In this document: in pieces, positions 1 to 7,032 of the stretch
Layout of the letters: every line of letters begins with the position of its first letter
Numbering within the stretch: position 1 is the first letter of the stretch
Source of the DNA: Desulfobulbaceae bacterium
GTDB lineage: Bacteria > Desulfobacterota > Desulfobulbia > Desulfobulbales > SURF-16
DNA: 62,669 bases
Direction: 5' to 3'
Assembly: GCA_024637145.1 (NCBI GenBank)
Contig: JAGXFQ010000006.1
Coordinates: 1 to 62,669, forward strand
Notes under the pieces: model-generated
What the model saw: the letters and a program-made list of their open reading frames with translations, nothing else
Told to the model about the DNA's origin: nothing
Database searches by the model: none
Program-made: the position numbers and the translations under genes

Positions 1-126
1 AGGTAAGGCACCCTTACCCCTACCAGCGACTTTGTGTCACCAACCCGAGGTAGGAGCCGTATGAGGTAATTCCTCACGTACGGATCTGTGCGGGGGGCGC
101 CGGGAGACCGGCGTCCCTACCGCGAC
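1..126 (+). mobile_element. 3' end of a bacterial group II intron (domains V and VI)
   Basis: The stretch beginning GAGCCGT at 54 and closing ACGGATC near 85 folds into the short catalytic domain V hairpin that is highly conserved in bacterial group II introns. It is followed by a second GC-rich hairpin at about 91-118 (arms GGGGCGCCGG and CCGGCGTCCC). This has the position of domain VI, with an unpaired A shortly before the end, and the RNA would end in ...CGCGAC at about 126. The reverse transcriptase ORF and the 5' domains would lie left of the window. The intron class is not decided. The boundary is inferred from the usual AY ending. Confidence 0.8.
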
Positions 127-313
127 TGCTTTTGACTTTTAAAAGGGGTCATCCTTGCATGCCGTCAGCCGGGGCCTTTACCGTCGCACCAGCCCACGAA
201 CAGCGTTTTAAAAATAAAAGCACGGCATCCGCCTTGAGTATTGATCTGTCATCCTCTAGACTGAAAAGATGTTGGTAGAATGCCTTTTTCTCCAACCACA
301 CAAACCTCGATAA

Positions 314-925
314 GTGAACCTTATGCATGTGATTCAAGCCATTGAGACACGACGGGCGGTCAAACATTATGACCCAAACCATACCATGTCCCAGGAAGAA
401 ATTGATAAAATCATGGCTCTGGCCCTGCTTTCACCCACCGCCTTCAATATCCAGAACTGGCGCTTCGTGGTGGTGAAAAGCCCCGTCTTACGCGGTAAAA
501 TCAGATCCGTGGCCTGGGACCAGGCGCAGGTCACCGATGCCTCGCTGTTTGTCATCTTGTGCGCGGATCTTAACAGCTGGCAGAAAGAGCCGAAACGATA
601 TTGGCAAAACGCCCCCGCCGAGGTCCAGGATTTGATTCTGCCCGCCATTGACGTCTATTATCGCGACAAGCCCCAGGTGCAGCGGGACGAGGCCATGCGC
701 TCCTGCGGCCTGGCGGCTCAGACCCTGATGCTCGCCGCCAAGAGCATGGGCTATGAATCATGTCCCATGGATGGTTTTGATTTTGCCGAGGTGGGCAAAC
801 TGATCAAACTGCCGGCCGATCATGTCATTGCCATGTTCGTCGCCATCGGCAAAGGAATCAAGGAACCCTGGCCCCGCGGCGGCCAGATCCCGGCAAGCGA
901 GGCGGTGATCATTGACAGCTTTTAG
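314..925 (+). CDS. Nitroreductase family FMN-dependent oxidoreductase
   Basis: A 203-residue protein of the usual single-domain nitroreductase size. The N-terminus has the family pattern of a helix ending in ETRRAVKHYDP, which provides FMN phosphate contacts (RRAV). It continues with ALLSPTAFNIQNWRFVVV, the conserved SPTAxNxQxWRF flavin-binding segment. The C-terminal part keeps GYESCPMDGFD, the usual position of the second flavin contact. The protein probably reduces nitro compounds or quinones with NAD(P)H in the cytoplasm; the substrate cannot be read from sequence. The start is GTG at 314, with ATG at 323 as an equally possible start and no strong ribosome-binding site for either. A weak sigma-70-like pair (TTGAGT at 234, TAGACT at 257, 17-bp spacer) lies upstream. 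It stands alone between the intron end and the next module. Confidence 0.88.
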   Translation: MNLMHVIQAIETRRAVKHYDPNHTMSQEEIDKIMALALLSPTAFNIQNWRFVVVKSPVLRGKIRSVAWDQAQVTDASLFVILCADLNSWQKEPKRYWQNAPAEVQDLILPAIDVYYRDKPQVQRDEAMRSCGLAAQTLMLAAKSMGYESCPMDGFDFAEVGKLIKLPADHVIAMFVAIGKGIKEPWPRGGQIPASEAVIIDSF

Positions 926-995
926 CGGCCACTCTTCAGCACCCATGCCCACGCCGGCGGGTGCAGCAACCCGTTGCAAACGAGAGCGAGAAAAC

Positions 996-1046
996 GAATA
1001 GCGGGGTCATAATCACCTGTTTAATTTGACTCTGACCCCGCTATTC
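996..1046. repeat. Perfect 14-bp inverted repeat (REP-like or terminator hairpin)
   Basis: The arm GAATAGCGGGGTCA at 996-1009 is exactly complementary to TGACCCCGCTATTC at 1033-1046, with a 23-nt loop. It lies between the nitroreductase stop and the porin start and has no T-run on the plus strand. The GGGGTCA-type stem resembles dispersed REP elements mobilised by Y1 transposases, and a broken copy of such a transposase lies at 5.4 kb. It could also end nitroreductase transcription. Confidence 0.6.
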
Positions 1047-1111
1047 TGCTGAGGGCACCCGCTATACGAGTGGAGATTGGTTTTTGTAAAGCACACTTTG
1101 CGCAAGGGCTG

Positions 1112-2347
1112 ATGATGGGAAAACTGGTAATTGCCACAGCGGCCGCGATGCTCGTCTGCGCGCCCGCCGCAGGGGCACAGGTTGCTGAAACGCCGAATTT
1201 TTCGGTCAACGGCTTCGGTACGCTCGGAGTGGTCTATTCCGACGAGGACCAGGCGGACTTCGCCTCAAATGTGTTCGCTCCCGACGGGGCAGGTTACACC
1301 CGTGATTGGAGCCCCGAAGTAGACAGCGTGCTGGGACTGCAGCTCACCGCCAATCTCACGCCCCGGTTTTCCGGCATCCTGCAGGTAGTCTCCGAGCAGC
1401 GTTACGACGAAACCTACATGCCGGAGGTTGAGTGGGCCAATCTCAAGTTCGACATCACCCCGGACTTGAGCGTACGCGCCGGGCGTATGGTACAGCAGAC
1501 GTTCATGGTTTCCGAGTACCGAAAAGTTAGGTATGCGACTCCATGGATCCGGCCTCCCAAGGAAGTCTATAAAATGATACCCGTCACCAATGTTGACGGT
1601 ATCGACCTCAATTACCGTTTCCGTTTCAAGGGTTTCACCAATAACCTGCGAGGCTTGTACGGCACCAAGGACATCGATATACCCGACGGAAGCGAGGTAA
1701 ACGCCCGCGACGTTGTGGTGCTGAGCGATACCCTGGAACGGGGTGCAGCAACCCTGTTTGCCTGTTATGGCCGCTTCCGCCTGACGATGGAAGGTCTTAA
1801 GCCGTTCTTCGATGCTTTCAGGCAATTCGGGGCGCAGGGCGATGCCATTGCCGACCGATACGATGCTGACGGCAAGCGCTTTGAAATCATGAGTTTCGGC
1901 TTGCGCTATGACCCTGGCGACTGGTTCGTGATGGGCGAGTGGACGCGGGCGAACACCCGTACTTTTTATGGCGATATGGAAGGCGGGTATATCACCGGCG
2001 GCTATCGTTTCGGAGAGCTCACCCCCTATCTGACCCTGGCGCGAGCTCGGGCCTGCAGCGACACCTCGGACCCGGGTTTGTCGGCGGCGGGCCTGCCGCC
2101 AGCGCAGGCCGCTCAGGCCGCAGGGCTCAATGCCGCGCTGAACCAGCTGCTGGGGTCCGCAACCCAGCAGAAGAGCATAGCCGTGGGTGTACGCTGGGAT
2201 TTCATCCGGAATGCGGCCCTGAAAGCACAGTACCAATACCTTGATCTGGACGACGGATCACCGGGTGTTCTGACCAACACCCAGCCGGGATTTGAGCCCG
2301 GCGGGTCGGTCAACCTGTTCAGCGCCGCCATCGACTTCGTATTTTGA
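1112..2347 (+). CDS. Outer-membrane porin-like beta-barrel protein
   Basis: A 411-residue protein with a typical Sec signal peptide (positively charged MMGK, hydrophobic core, AAGAQ cleavage region near residue 23). Alternating hydrophobic beta-strand sequence follows, and the protein ends in ...AAIDFVF, the terminal aromatic signature for outer-membrane insertion. The start ATG at 1112 was preferred over a GTG at 1070 because an AAGGG motif lies 8 bases upstream and the signal peptide then begins at the N-terminus. A low-complexity Ala/Gln/Leu segment sits near residues 335-355. The next gene starts 1 bp after the stop, so the porin is probably first in an operon with a periplasmic binding-like protein and a cyclic-di-GMP enzyme. 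The substrate is unknown. Confidence 0.8.
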   Translation: MMGKLVIATAAAMLVCAPAAGAQVAETPNFSVNGFGTLGVVYSDEDQADFASNVFAPDGAGYTRDWSPEVDSVLGLQLTANLTPRFSGILQVVSEQRYDETYMPEVEWANLKFDITPDLSVRAGRMVQQTFMVSEYRKVRYATPWIRPPKEVYKMIPVTNVDGIDLNYRFRFKGFTNNLRGLYGTKDIDIPDGSEVNARDVVVLSDTLERGAATLFACYGRFRLTMEGLKPFFDAFRQFGAQGDAIADRYDADGKRFEIMSFGLRYDPGDWFVMGEWTRANTRTFYGDMEGGYITGGYRFGELTPYLTLARARACSDTSDPGLSAAGLPPAQAAQAAGLNAALNQLLGSATQQKSIAVGVRWDFIRNAALKAQYQYLDLDDGSPGVLTNTQPGFEPGGSVNLFSAAIDFVF

Positions 2348-2348
2348 G

Positions 2349-2795
2349 ATGATTGGATTGCCGATGCAAATAATGCGAATAACGATGATTGCCTGGATAT
2401 ATCTGTTAAGCCTCATGGCCGGTACCGTCTGCGCCGCCGAGGTGGTGGTGGTGGTCTCTTCGCAGAACCCGATCGAGACCCTGTCCCGCGCCCAGATCAC
2501 CGACATCTACCTGGGCAGGATGAACCGCTTTCCGAACGGGAAGCCCGTGAAACCCATCGATCTGAGTGAAAGCTCGCCCCTGCGCAGCGAATTCTACAGC
2601 AGGTACCTGGGGCGATCCCCGTCGCAGATCAAGGCCCACTGGTCGAGACTTATCTTTACCGGCCGCGGCCAGCCGCCGCCAACCGTTGCCAGCAGCGCTG
2701 TCATGGCTGAGTTAGTGGCTGAAAACCCCGAGGCCATCGGCTACCTATACCTCGACTTTTTGAACGAACGCCTGCGGGTGGTGTCAATTGATTAA
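2349..2795 (+). CDS. PstS-like periplasmic substrate-binding domain protein
   Basis: A 148-residue secreted protein. A hydrophobic N-terminal signal (IAWIYLLSLMAGTVCAAE) is followed by a short phosphate-binding-protein-like lobe with the features QNPIETLSRAQITDIYLGR (the family's start-of-domain pattern), SPLRSEFYSRYLGRSPSQIKAHWSRLIFTG, and EAIGYLY near the end. It is about half the size of a true PstS. It has no ABC permease partner nearby, which argues against transport. It begins 1 bp after the porin stop and overlaps the downstream GGDEF-EAL gene by 8 bp. Inference: it is a periplasmic ligand-sensing partner of that enzyme. ATG at 2364 is an alternative start. Confidence 0.75.
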   Translation: MIGLPMQIMRITMIAWIYLLSLMAGTVCAAEVVVVVSSQNPIETLSRAQITDIYLGRMNRFPNGKPVKPIDLSESSPLRSEFYSRYLGRSPSQIKAHWSRLIFTGRGQPPPTVASSAVMAELVAENPEAIGYLYLDFLNERLRVVSID

Positions 2796-5151
2796 GGTAA
2801 CCGAGCAAACGAACGAAAATGTGCCACAGGTCGACAGCCCCGCCGGCCGGAGCCGGCTGCACCGGCTGATCGAGCCGCCCGTTTTGTCCATCGTCATGAC
2901 CGTTCTGTTTCTAACGGGAATCTGGGCCCTCACTGGCAATCTCATCGCCAGAGAACGTGCCTCAGCCGATCGTACTGCCGCGGCTATGGCCATGGACGTG
3001 GCTGACACCTATGAAGCTCAGGTCGTGCGGGCTTTGCGCGAGATCGATCACACATTGAAGATGGTCCGCTATCAACTGGCCGACAAACCCGCGCCGGAAA
3101 TCCTGAAAGATTTGCGCTCCGAAGCGTTGCTGCCGCCCGAGATCATCTTCACAGTCAGCATCATTGATGCCCGTGGAGAGATCCTTGACAGCACCAATCA
3201 TTCTTCTCTCCCCGAGAACGTGGCGACAATGGATTTTTTTAAACGTGCGAAAGAGCAAGGGGGTGTGGTCATCGGACAGCCCCAACGCGACCGGGCGTCA
3301 GATGAATGGCGGTTGACTTTCAGCAGACGCTTCGGGGAGGCCGGACAACGGTTCGCGGGGATTGTGACGCTCTCGGTGCATGCCGGTTATTTTGTCAGCG
3401 GCTATGAGACCGAGGCGCTGGGGGAACACGGCGTCCTTGGACTGGTGGGAACCGACGGCGTTTTCCGGGTACGACGCACCGGTAATGATATATCCGCGGC
3501 CACAACGATCGACTACAATGCCCTGGTACAGGAGGGCACCACCGCCGAGGCAACGGCTGAGGTGACTGTCAACCGCTGGGACGACACGCGACGCTACACC
3601 ATCGCCAGAAAACTTTACGAATTCCCACTGGCAATTGTCGTGGGTCTTTCCGAAGCGGAACAACTCGGCCCCGTTGTCCGGATCGAGCGGAGCTACATCT
3701 GGCGCGCCGGTATGGCCAGCATACTGGTGGTCGCGATCGCAGCCCTGCTCGGCTGGTTGAGATGGCAGCTTCAGAAATCGCGCCGGCGCGTCGTGGAAGA
3801 ACGGGCCGCACACGCACGGAACGTCGAATATCTCGCCTATCACGATAATCTCACGGGTCTGCCGAACCGAGCTCTTTTCAGCCGGCTTCTTTACCAGCAA
3901 ATGCAGCAGGCGCGCCGTTATGAAAAAAGGCTGGCGTTGATGTTTCTCGACCTCGACCGCTTCAAAGCAATCAACGACTCGCTTGGCCACGAGGCAGGCG
4001 ACGAGCTCCTCCAGAAGATGGGCAGACGACTCAAGGAATCCCTGCGGGAAAGCGATATCGTCGCGCGGCTGGGAGGTGACGAGTTTACCATGCTGCTCTC
4101 CGAGATTACCGAGGAAGCCCAGGTGACAACGGTTGCCGGAAAAATCCTGGCGGCAGTCGCAAGGCCCTTTACGCTCGCTGAGCAGGAGTTTCGCATCACG
4201 ATAAGTATCGGTATTGCCATGTTTCCGGCCGATGGTGAAGATGAGCAAACACTTATGAAGAGCGCCGATACGGCAATGTATCACGCAAAAGAGGGAGGCA
4301 AGAACGACTTCCGGTTCTACTCCGAAAAACTGAACACGGACTCGCTGGAGCGCCTCACCCTGGAATCAAGCCTGCGCAAGGCGCTGGAGAACAATGAATT
4401 TCGCCTTTTTTACCAGAGTAAGCAGGACATGACCACCGGCCGCCTTACCGGCATAGAGGCGCTGCTGCGCTGGCAGCATCCCGATCTCGGGTTGATTGCG
4501 CCTATGCAATTCATTCCCCTGGCAGAAGAAAACGGGCTCATCGTTCCTATCGGGCGCTGGGTTTTCAAAACAGCTTGCCGCCAGAACCTCGCCTGGCAAA
4601 ACGAAGGAGTTCTCAGGTTGAGCATGGCCGTGAACATTTCCAAGCGACAGTTCTTTGATGAAGATTTCTTAAAGGACGTCGGGGACGCGCTGCAGGAAAG
4701 CGGCATGGCACCCGAGCTGCTCGAACTGGAAATCACCGAGGCTATTCTCATGCACGACATGGACCGGACGATCCGGATTCTCAAGGATTTGAAACAGATG
4801 GGGGTGCGGGTAGCGATAGATGATTTCGGTACCGGTTACTCATCGCTGTCCAAATTAAAGGACTTCCCGCTTGACACCCTCAAAATCGACGGCTCGTTCA
4901 TTCAAAATATGATTCCTAACGCCGAAATCAAAAGCTTGACTACGGCCCTCATTGCTCTGGGCAAAAGCCTGGGTTTCACGGTAGTCGCAGAAGGCGTGGA
5001 GTCGAAGGAACAGGCCGATCTTCTTAGAACCCATTCGTGCGACCAGTTCCAGGGTTTCTACATAAACAAACCGATGCCGCCGGAGGAGTTCACCTCGGCG
5101 GTACGCGAAGAGCTGAAAGGATATGCGGAGACAGTATCGCCTGATAACTAA
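2788..5151 (+). CDS. Membrane-bound diguanylate cyclase/phosphodiesterase (periplasmic sensor-GGDEF-EAL)
   Basis: A 787-residue enzyme for synthesis and/or breakdown of cyclic di-GMP. TM1 is around residues 34-53, a ~250-residue periplasmic sensor of Cache type follows, and TM2 is around 307-325. The GGDEF domain has an intact RLGGDEF active site near residue 431. The EAL domain carries GIEALLRW near 555, then DDFGTGYSSL near 676 and VVAEGVES, so both domains look catalytically competent. The TTG start at 2788 overlaps the upstream gene by 8 bp, suggesting translational coupling. No ATG exists before TM1. The operon context suggests that periplasmic ligand status, seen by the PstS-like partner and/or the Cache domain, sets c-di-GMP output. 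Confidence 0.92.
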   Translation: MIKVTEQTNENVPQVDSPAGRSRLHRLIEPPVLSIVMTVLFLTGIWALTGNLIARERASADRTAAAMAMDVADTYEAQVVRALREIDHTLKMVRYQLADKPAPEILKDLRSEALLPPEIIFTVSIIDARGEILDSTNHSSLPENVATMDFFKRAKEQGGVVIGQPQRDRASDEWRLTFSRRFGEAGQRFAGIVTLSVHAGYFVSGYETEALGEHGVLGLVGTDGVFRVRRTGNDISAATTIDYNALVQEGTTAEATAEVTVNRWDDTRRYTIARKLYEFPLAIVVGLSEAEQLGPVVRIERSYIWRAGMASILVVAIAALLGWLRWQLQKSRRRVVEERAAHARNVEYLAYHDNLTGLPNRALFSRLLYQQMQQARRYEKRLALMFLDLDRFKAINDSLGHEAGDELLQKMGRRLKESLRESDIVARLGGDEFTMLLSEITEEAQVTTVAGKILAAVARPFTLAEQEFRITISIGIAMFPADGEDEQTLMKSADTAMYHAKEGGKNDFRFYSEKLNTDSLERLTLESSLRKALENNEFRLFYQSKQDMTTGRLTGIEALLRWQHPDLGLIAPMQFIPLAEENGLIVPIGRWVFKTACRQNLAWQNEGVLRLSMAVNISKRQFFDEDFLKDVGDALQESGMAPELLELEITEAILMHDMDRTIRILKDLKQMGVRVAIDDFGTGYSSLSKLKDFPLDTLKIDGSFIQNMIPNAEIKSLTTALIALGKSLGFTVVAEGVESKEQADLLRTHSCDQFQGFYINKPMPPEEFTSAVREELKGYAETVSPDN

Positions 5152-5192
5152 TGCTTACATGCTTGGATGCTTGGTTGATGCTTGGGGTCGGG

Positions 5193-5218
5193 CCAATCTA
5201 ATTTGCTGAAAAGATTGG
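5193..5218. repeat. Short inverted repeat next to REP tandem
   Basis: CCAATCT at 5193-5199 pairs perfectly with AGATTGG at 5212-5218 across a 12-nt loop. It directly follows four irregular ATGCTT-containing units (5153-5187). It could be a transcription end for the GGDEF-EAL gene or part of the repeat cluster beside it. Confidence 0.4.
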
Positions 5219-5248
5219 TATTCATTGTAAGAAACAGGCCTTTTTAGT

Positions 5249-5301
5249 AAGCAAGTTCCGGGGACGCTTTATTCCAAGCAAGTTCCGGGGACGCTTTATT
5301 C
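5249..5301. repeat. Two tandem 26-bp REP-like units
   Basis: A 26-bp unit starting AAGCAAGTTCC and ending GCTTTATTC occurs at 5249-5274 and again, identical, at 5276-5301, a period of 27 bp. The core AAGTTCCGGGGACGC is of the kind found flanking REP-associated tyrosine transposases. A broken transposase of that family begins within about 60 bp. Confidence 0.75.
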
Positions 5302-5356
5302 AATTATGGTCAGCCTCTCTGGTGTCGGGTTGTCGGTCTTGACCTGTTTTTTTACT

Positions 5357-5737
5357 GTGTGGAAGGGACATCTCTGGCAGGGAAGATTCGGTTCGTTTCC
5401 GATGGATGAGCAGTAGCTGATCGCCACGGCCCGGTATATCGAATTAAATCCTGTCAAGGCAGGCATCGTCACAAAGCCGGAAGATGACAAATGGAGCAAT
5501 GCCCAGGCCCATCTTCAAGGTGAAGATGACATATTGGTAAAGGTTGAGCCACTGCTTTCGATATGCCCTGATTGGCGGGAGCTGCGGGCCAGCGATCTGT
5601 CTGCAGAAGAATATGAAACCCTGCGTCGTCATGAAAGGACCGGCCGCCTGCTGGGCAATGCCGATTTTGTCAAAAAGGTCGAAAAGCTTACCGCCCGTGT
5701 ACTCAGAAGGCAGAAGCCTGGACCGAAAAAGCAATAG
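5357..5737 (+). pseudogene. Broken REP-associated Y1 (IS200-like) transposase, C-terminal part
   Basis: Reading 5357-5737 in one frame gives the family's C-terminal half: VWKGHLWQGRFGSFPMDEQ, then a TAG stop at 5414-5416 where a tyrosine codon is expected, then ARYIELNPVKAG. It ends with the RAYT tail LRRHERTGRLLGNADF and a KPGPKK terminus. The catalytic HUH motif and the tyrosine region upstream are missing. The remnant is therefore both 5'-truncated and interrupted. It lies next to its likely substrate repeats (5249-5301). A downstream in-frame start at 5534 exists but would encode only the tail. Confidence 0.85.
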
Positions 5738-5808
5738 TTGAGTATGGTGTCCCTGGAACTCCTGCCTGGAACTCCTGGAACTCATGGTTAGCACCAAAAA
5801 GTTCAGAT

Positions 5809-5904
5809 ATGGCAAAGGTTAAGAAAAAGAGCACTTCGGCTCAAAAGAGAGCAAGGAAAGCCGCGAAAGCAGAGCGGCAAAGGAAGTACAAGTGGTCTTT
5901 ATGA
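5809..5904 (+). CDS. Small Lys/Arg/Ala-rich protein, possible first half of a frameshifted gene
   Basis: ATG at 5809 opens a 31-codon frame that is extremely basic (KKK, KRARKAAKAERQRKYK) and ends at a TGA (5902-5904) overlapping the ATG of the next frame as ATGA. The basic N-terminus followed by an NGKQxKxKR segment is how a single small protein family of unknown function looks in related bacteria, from memory. The two frames may therefore be one gene split by a 1-nt deletion near 5896-5900. Alternatively they are a translationally coupled pair. No function is known. Confidence 0.45.
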   Translation: MAKVKKKSTSAQKRARKAAKAERQRKYKWSL

Positions 5905-6104
5905 ACGGCAAGCAAGTCAAAATAAAGCGGTCACCAGCCGTGGATGGTATGCCTGTCGCCCAGTTCATTGAAGAGAATGCTGATCCGATCTGGCTCCATC
6001 AGAATGGGCTGTGGGAGCTGATGCCGGTTGAAGACGCTCATTTTGTTCCAGAGCCGTCTGTCGAATCAGATGCAACAGGAGACGAGGACGGAATACCATT
6101 TTAA
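5901..6104 (+). CDS. Small conserved protein of unknown function (NADPIWLHQNG motif)
   Basis: A 67-residue frame starting MNGKQVKIKRSP, with the distinctive motif NADPIWLHQNGLWELMP in the middle and an acidic tail. The basic head with this tryptophan-rich motif recurs in small hypothetical proteins of sulfate reducers, usually (from memory) as one continuous ORF including the basic stretch found here in another frame at 5809. The ATG overlaps the upstream stop by 4 bp. Function unknown. Confidence 0.55.
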   Translation: MNGKQVKIKRSPAVDGMPVAQFIEENADPIWLHQNGLWELMPVEDAHFVPEPSVESDATGDEDGIPF

Positions 6105-6243
6105 CTTTTGGCACCGGTGATGGCGGGCGTTAGAACTACCCCAAAAATAGGCATCCTTCTGTTGACAAAAGGCACACTTGGTGGCTACATATAAAATATG
6201 GTAGCACCCCATGCAAACAATGTGAGTAAAAGGCAATTTGCGA

Positions 6244-6528
6244 ATGTACTTTAACTGGAACAATGAGAAAAATGAGCTCCTCAAAAAAGAACGTAAAATT
6301 TCATTTGAAGAGGTTGTGTGGTCTATCGAGAATGGGGAAACTCTCGACGTTATTGAACATAAAAATAAAACAAAATATGAAAATCAAAAAATCTTCGTTC
6401 TCCAAATGAATAACTATGTTTGGCTCGTACCGTTTGTCGAAAATGAAGAAGAAATATTTTTAAAAACCATTATCCCTAGCAGAAAAGCAACAAAAGAGTA
6501 TATAGACAAAGGTGATGCAAATGATTGA
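6244..6528 (+). CDS. brnT: BrnT-family type II toxin
   Basis: A 94-residue protein with BrnT hallmarks: N-terminal FNWNNEKNELLKKERKISFEE (the W-D/N-x-x-K-N start of the family), a beta-sheet centre, and the ending FLKTIIPSRKATKEY, matching the family's xxxRxAxxxE/Y terminus. BrnT toxins are RNase-like growth inhibitors neutralised by a ribbon-helix-helix antitoxin encoded just downstream, and that arrangement is present here. Start ATG at 6244 rather than TTG at 6238. The gene is markedly AT-rich against its GC-rich neighbours, which suggests recent transfer. It overlaps the antitoxin by 8 bp. Confidence 0.82.
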   Translation: MYFNWNNEKNELLKKERKISFEEVVWSIENGETLDVIEHKNKTKYENQKIFVLQMNNYVWLVPFVENEEEIFLKTIIPSRKATKEYIDKGDAND

Positions 6529-6796
6529 TTTTACAAAAGAAGAAAAAGAATTTTTAGAATCATACGAAAAAAACGAATGGAAATCTGTCAAAAAAAAAGG
6601 GGCAGAAATATCCCGCTATCAGCAGATTGCCAAAAACACCTTCAAAAAAGACAGCCGTATCAATATCAGAATGTCCAGCAAAGACATCCATGCCCTTCAG
6701 CTTAAAGCCCTTGAAGAAGGTATTCCATACCAAACCTTAATTTCTAGCGTATTACACAAGTACGTAAGCGGGAAATTGTCAGACAAAAAGTTCTAA
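6521..6796 (+). CDS. brnA: BrnA/CopG-like ribbon-helix-helix antitoxin
   Basis: A 91-residue basic protein. The C-terminal half, RINIRMSSKDIHALQLKA then GIPYQTLISSVLHKY, is a ribbon-helix-helix DNA-binding fold of the CopG type. The N-terminal half (acidic, Lys-rich) would wrap the toxin. ATG at 6521 was chosen because AAAGGTG lies 6 bases upstream. It overlaps brnT by 8 bp, as expected for a coupled toxin-antitoxin operon that represses itself. It has the same low GC content as brnT. Confidence 0.8.
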   Translation: MIDFTKEEKEFLESYEKNEWKSVKKKGAEISRYQQIAKNTFKKDSRINIRMSSKDIHALQLKALEEGIPYQTLISSVLHKYVSGKLSDKKF

Positions 6797-6938
6797 CAAA
6801 CGATAATTTTCAGGCATAAAATCGCCATTGTAAGGCGCGGACGGTTCCCAAAATTGGCTGGCGTCGCCGCTTCTATCCCCCTGTGTCAGGATACCTTTCG
6901 CCCGGTTCCTCGTATTCCGTGCAATTGCCTTAAGTGCT

Positions 6939-6958
6939 CATTTTCGATATCGAAAATG
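6939..6958. repeat. Perfect 20-bp palindrome
   Basis: CATTTTCGATATCGAAAATG equals its own reverse complement with no spacer. It lies in the 236-bp gap between the antitoxin stop and the jetD stop, in AT-rich sequence. It could be a dimeric regulator site, a resolution or recombination site, or a bidirectional terminator stem. No T-run follows on either strand. Confidence 0.7.
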
Positions 6959-7032
6959 GCTCTCTAAGGATAATGCCCGGCCGCATTTCTCTCTTTTGTC
7001 ATGTTATATTAGTAGGTTGAATCGGTCTGATC

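Noticed and set aside
1265..2236. 323-codon minus-strand frame across the porin gene
   Set aside because: The opposite strand encodes a signal peptide, barrel strands and a terminal aromatic. The frame has no supporting motif.
3298..4284. 328-codon minus-strand frame inside the GGDEF-EAL gene
   Set aside because: It is antisense to catalytic motifs of a clear enzyme, has no family features, and is typical of high-GC shadow frames.
5153..5187. Short CRISPR-like array (repeated ATGCTT units)
   Set aside because: The units are only 6-9 bp with irregular 3-5 bp spacing and no cas genes. This is a local imperfect repeat.
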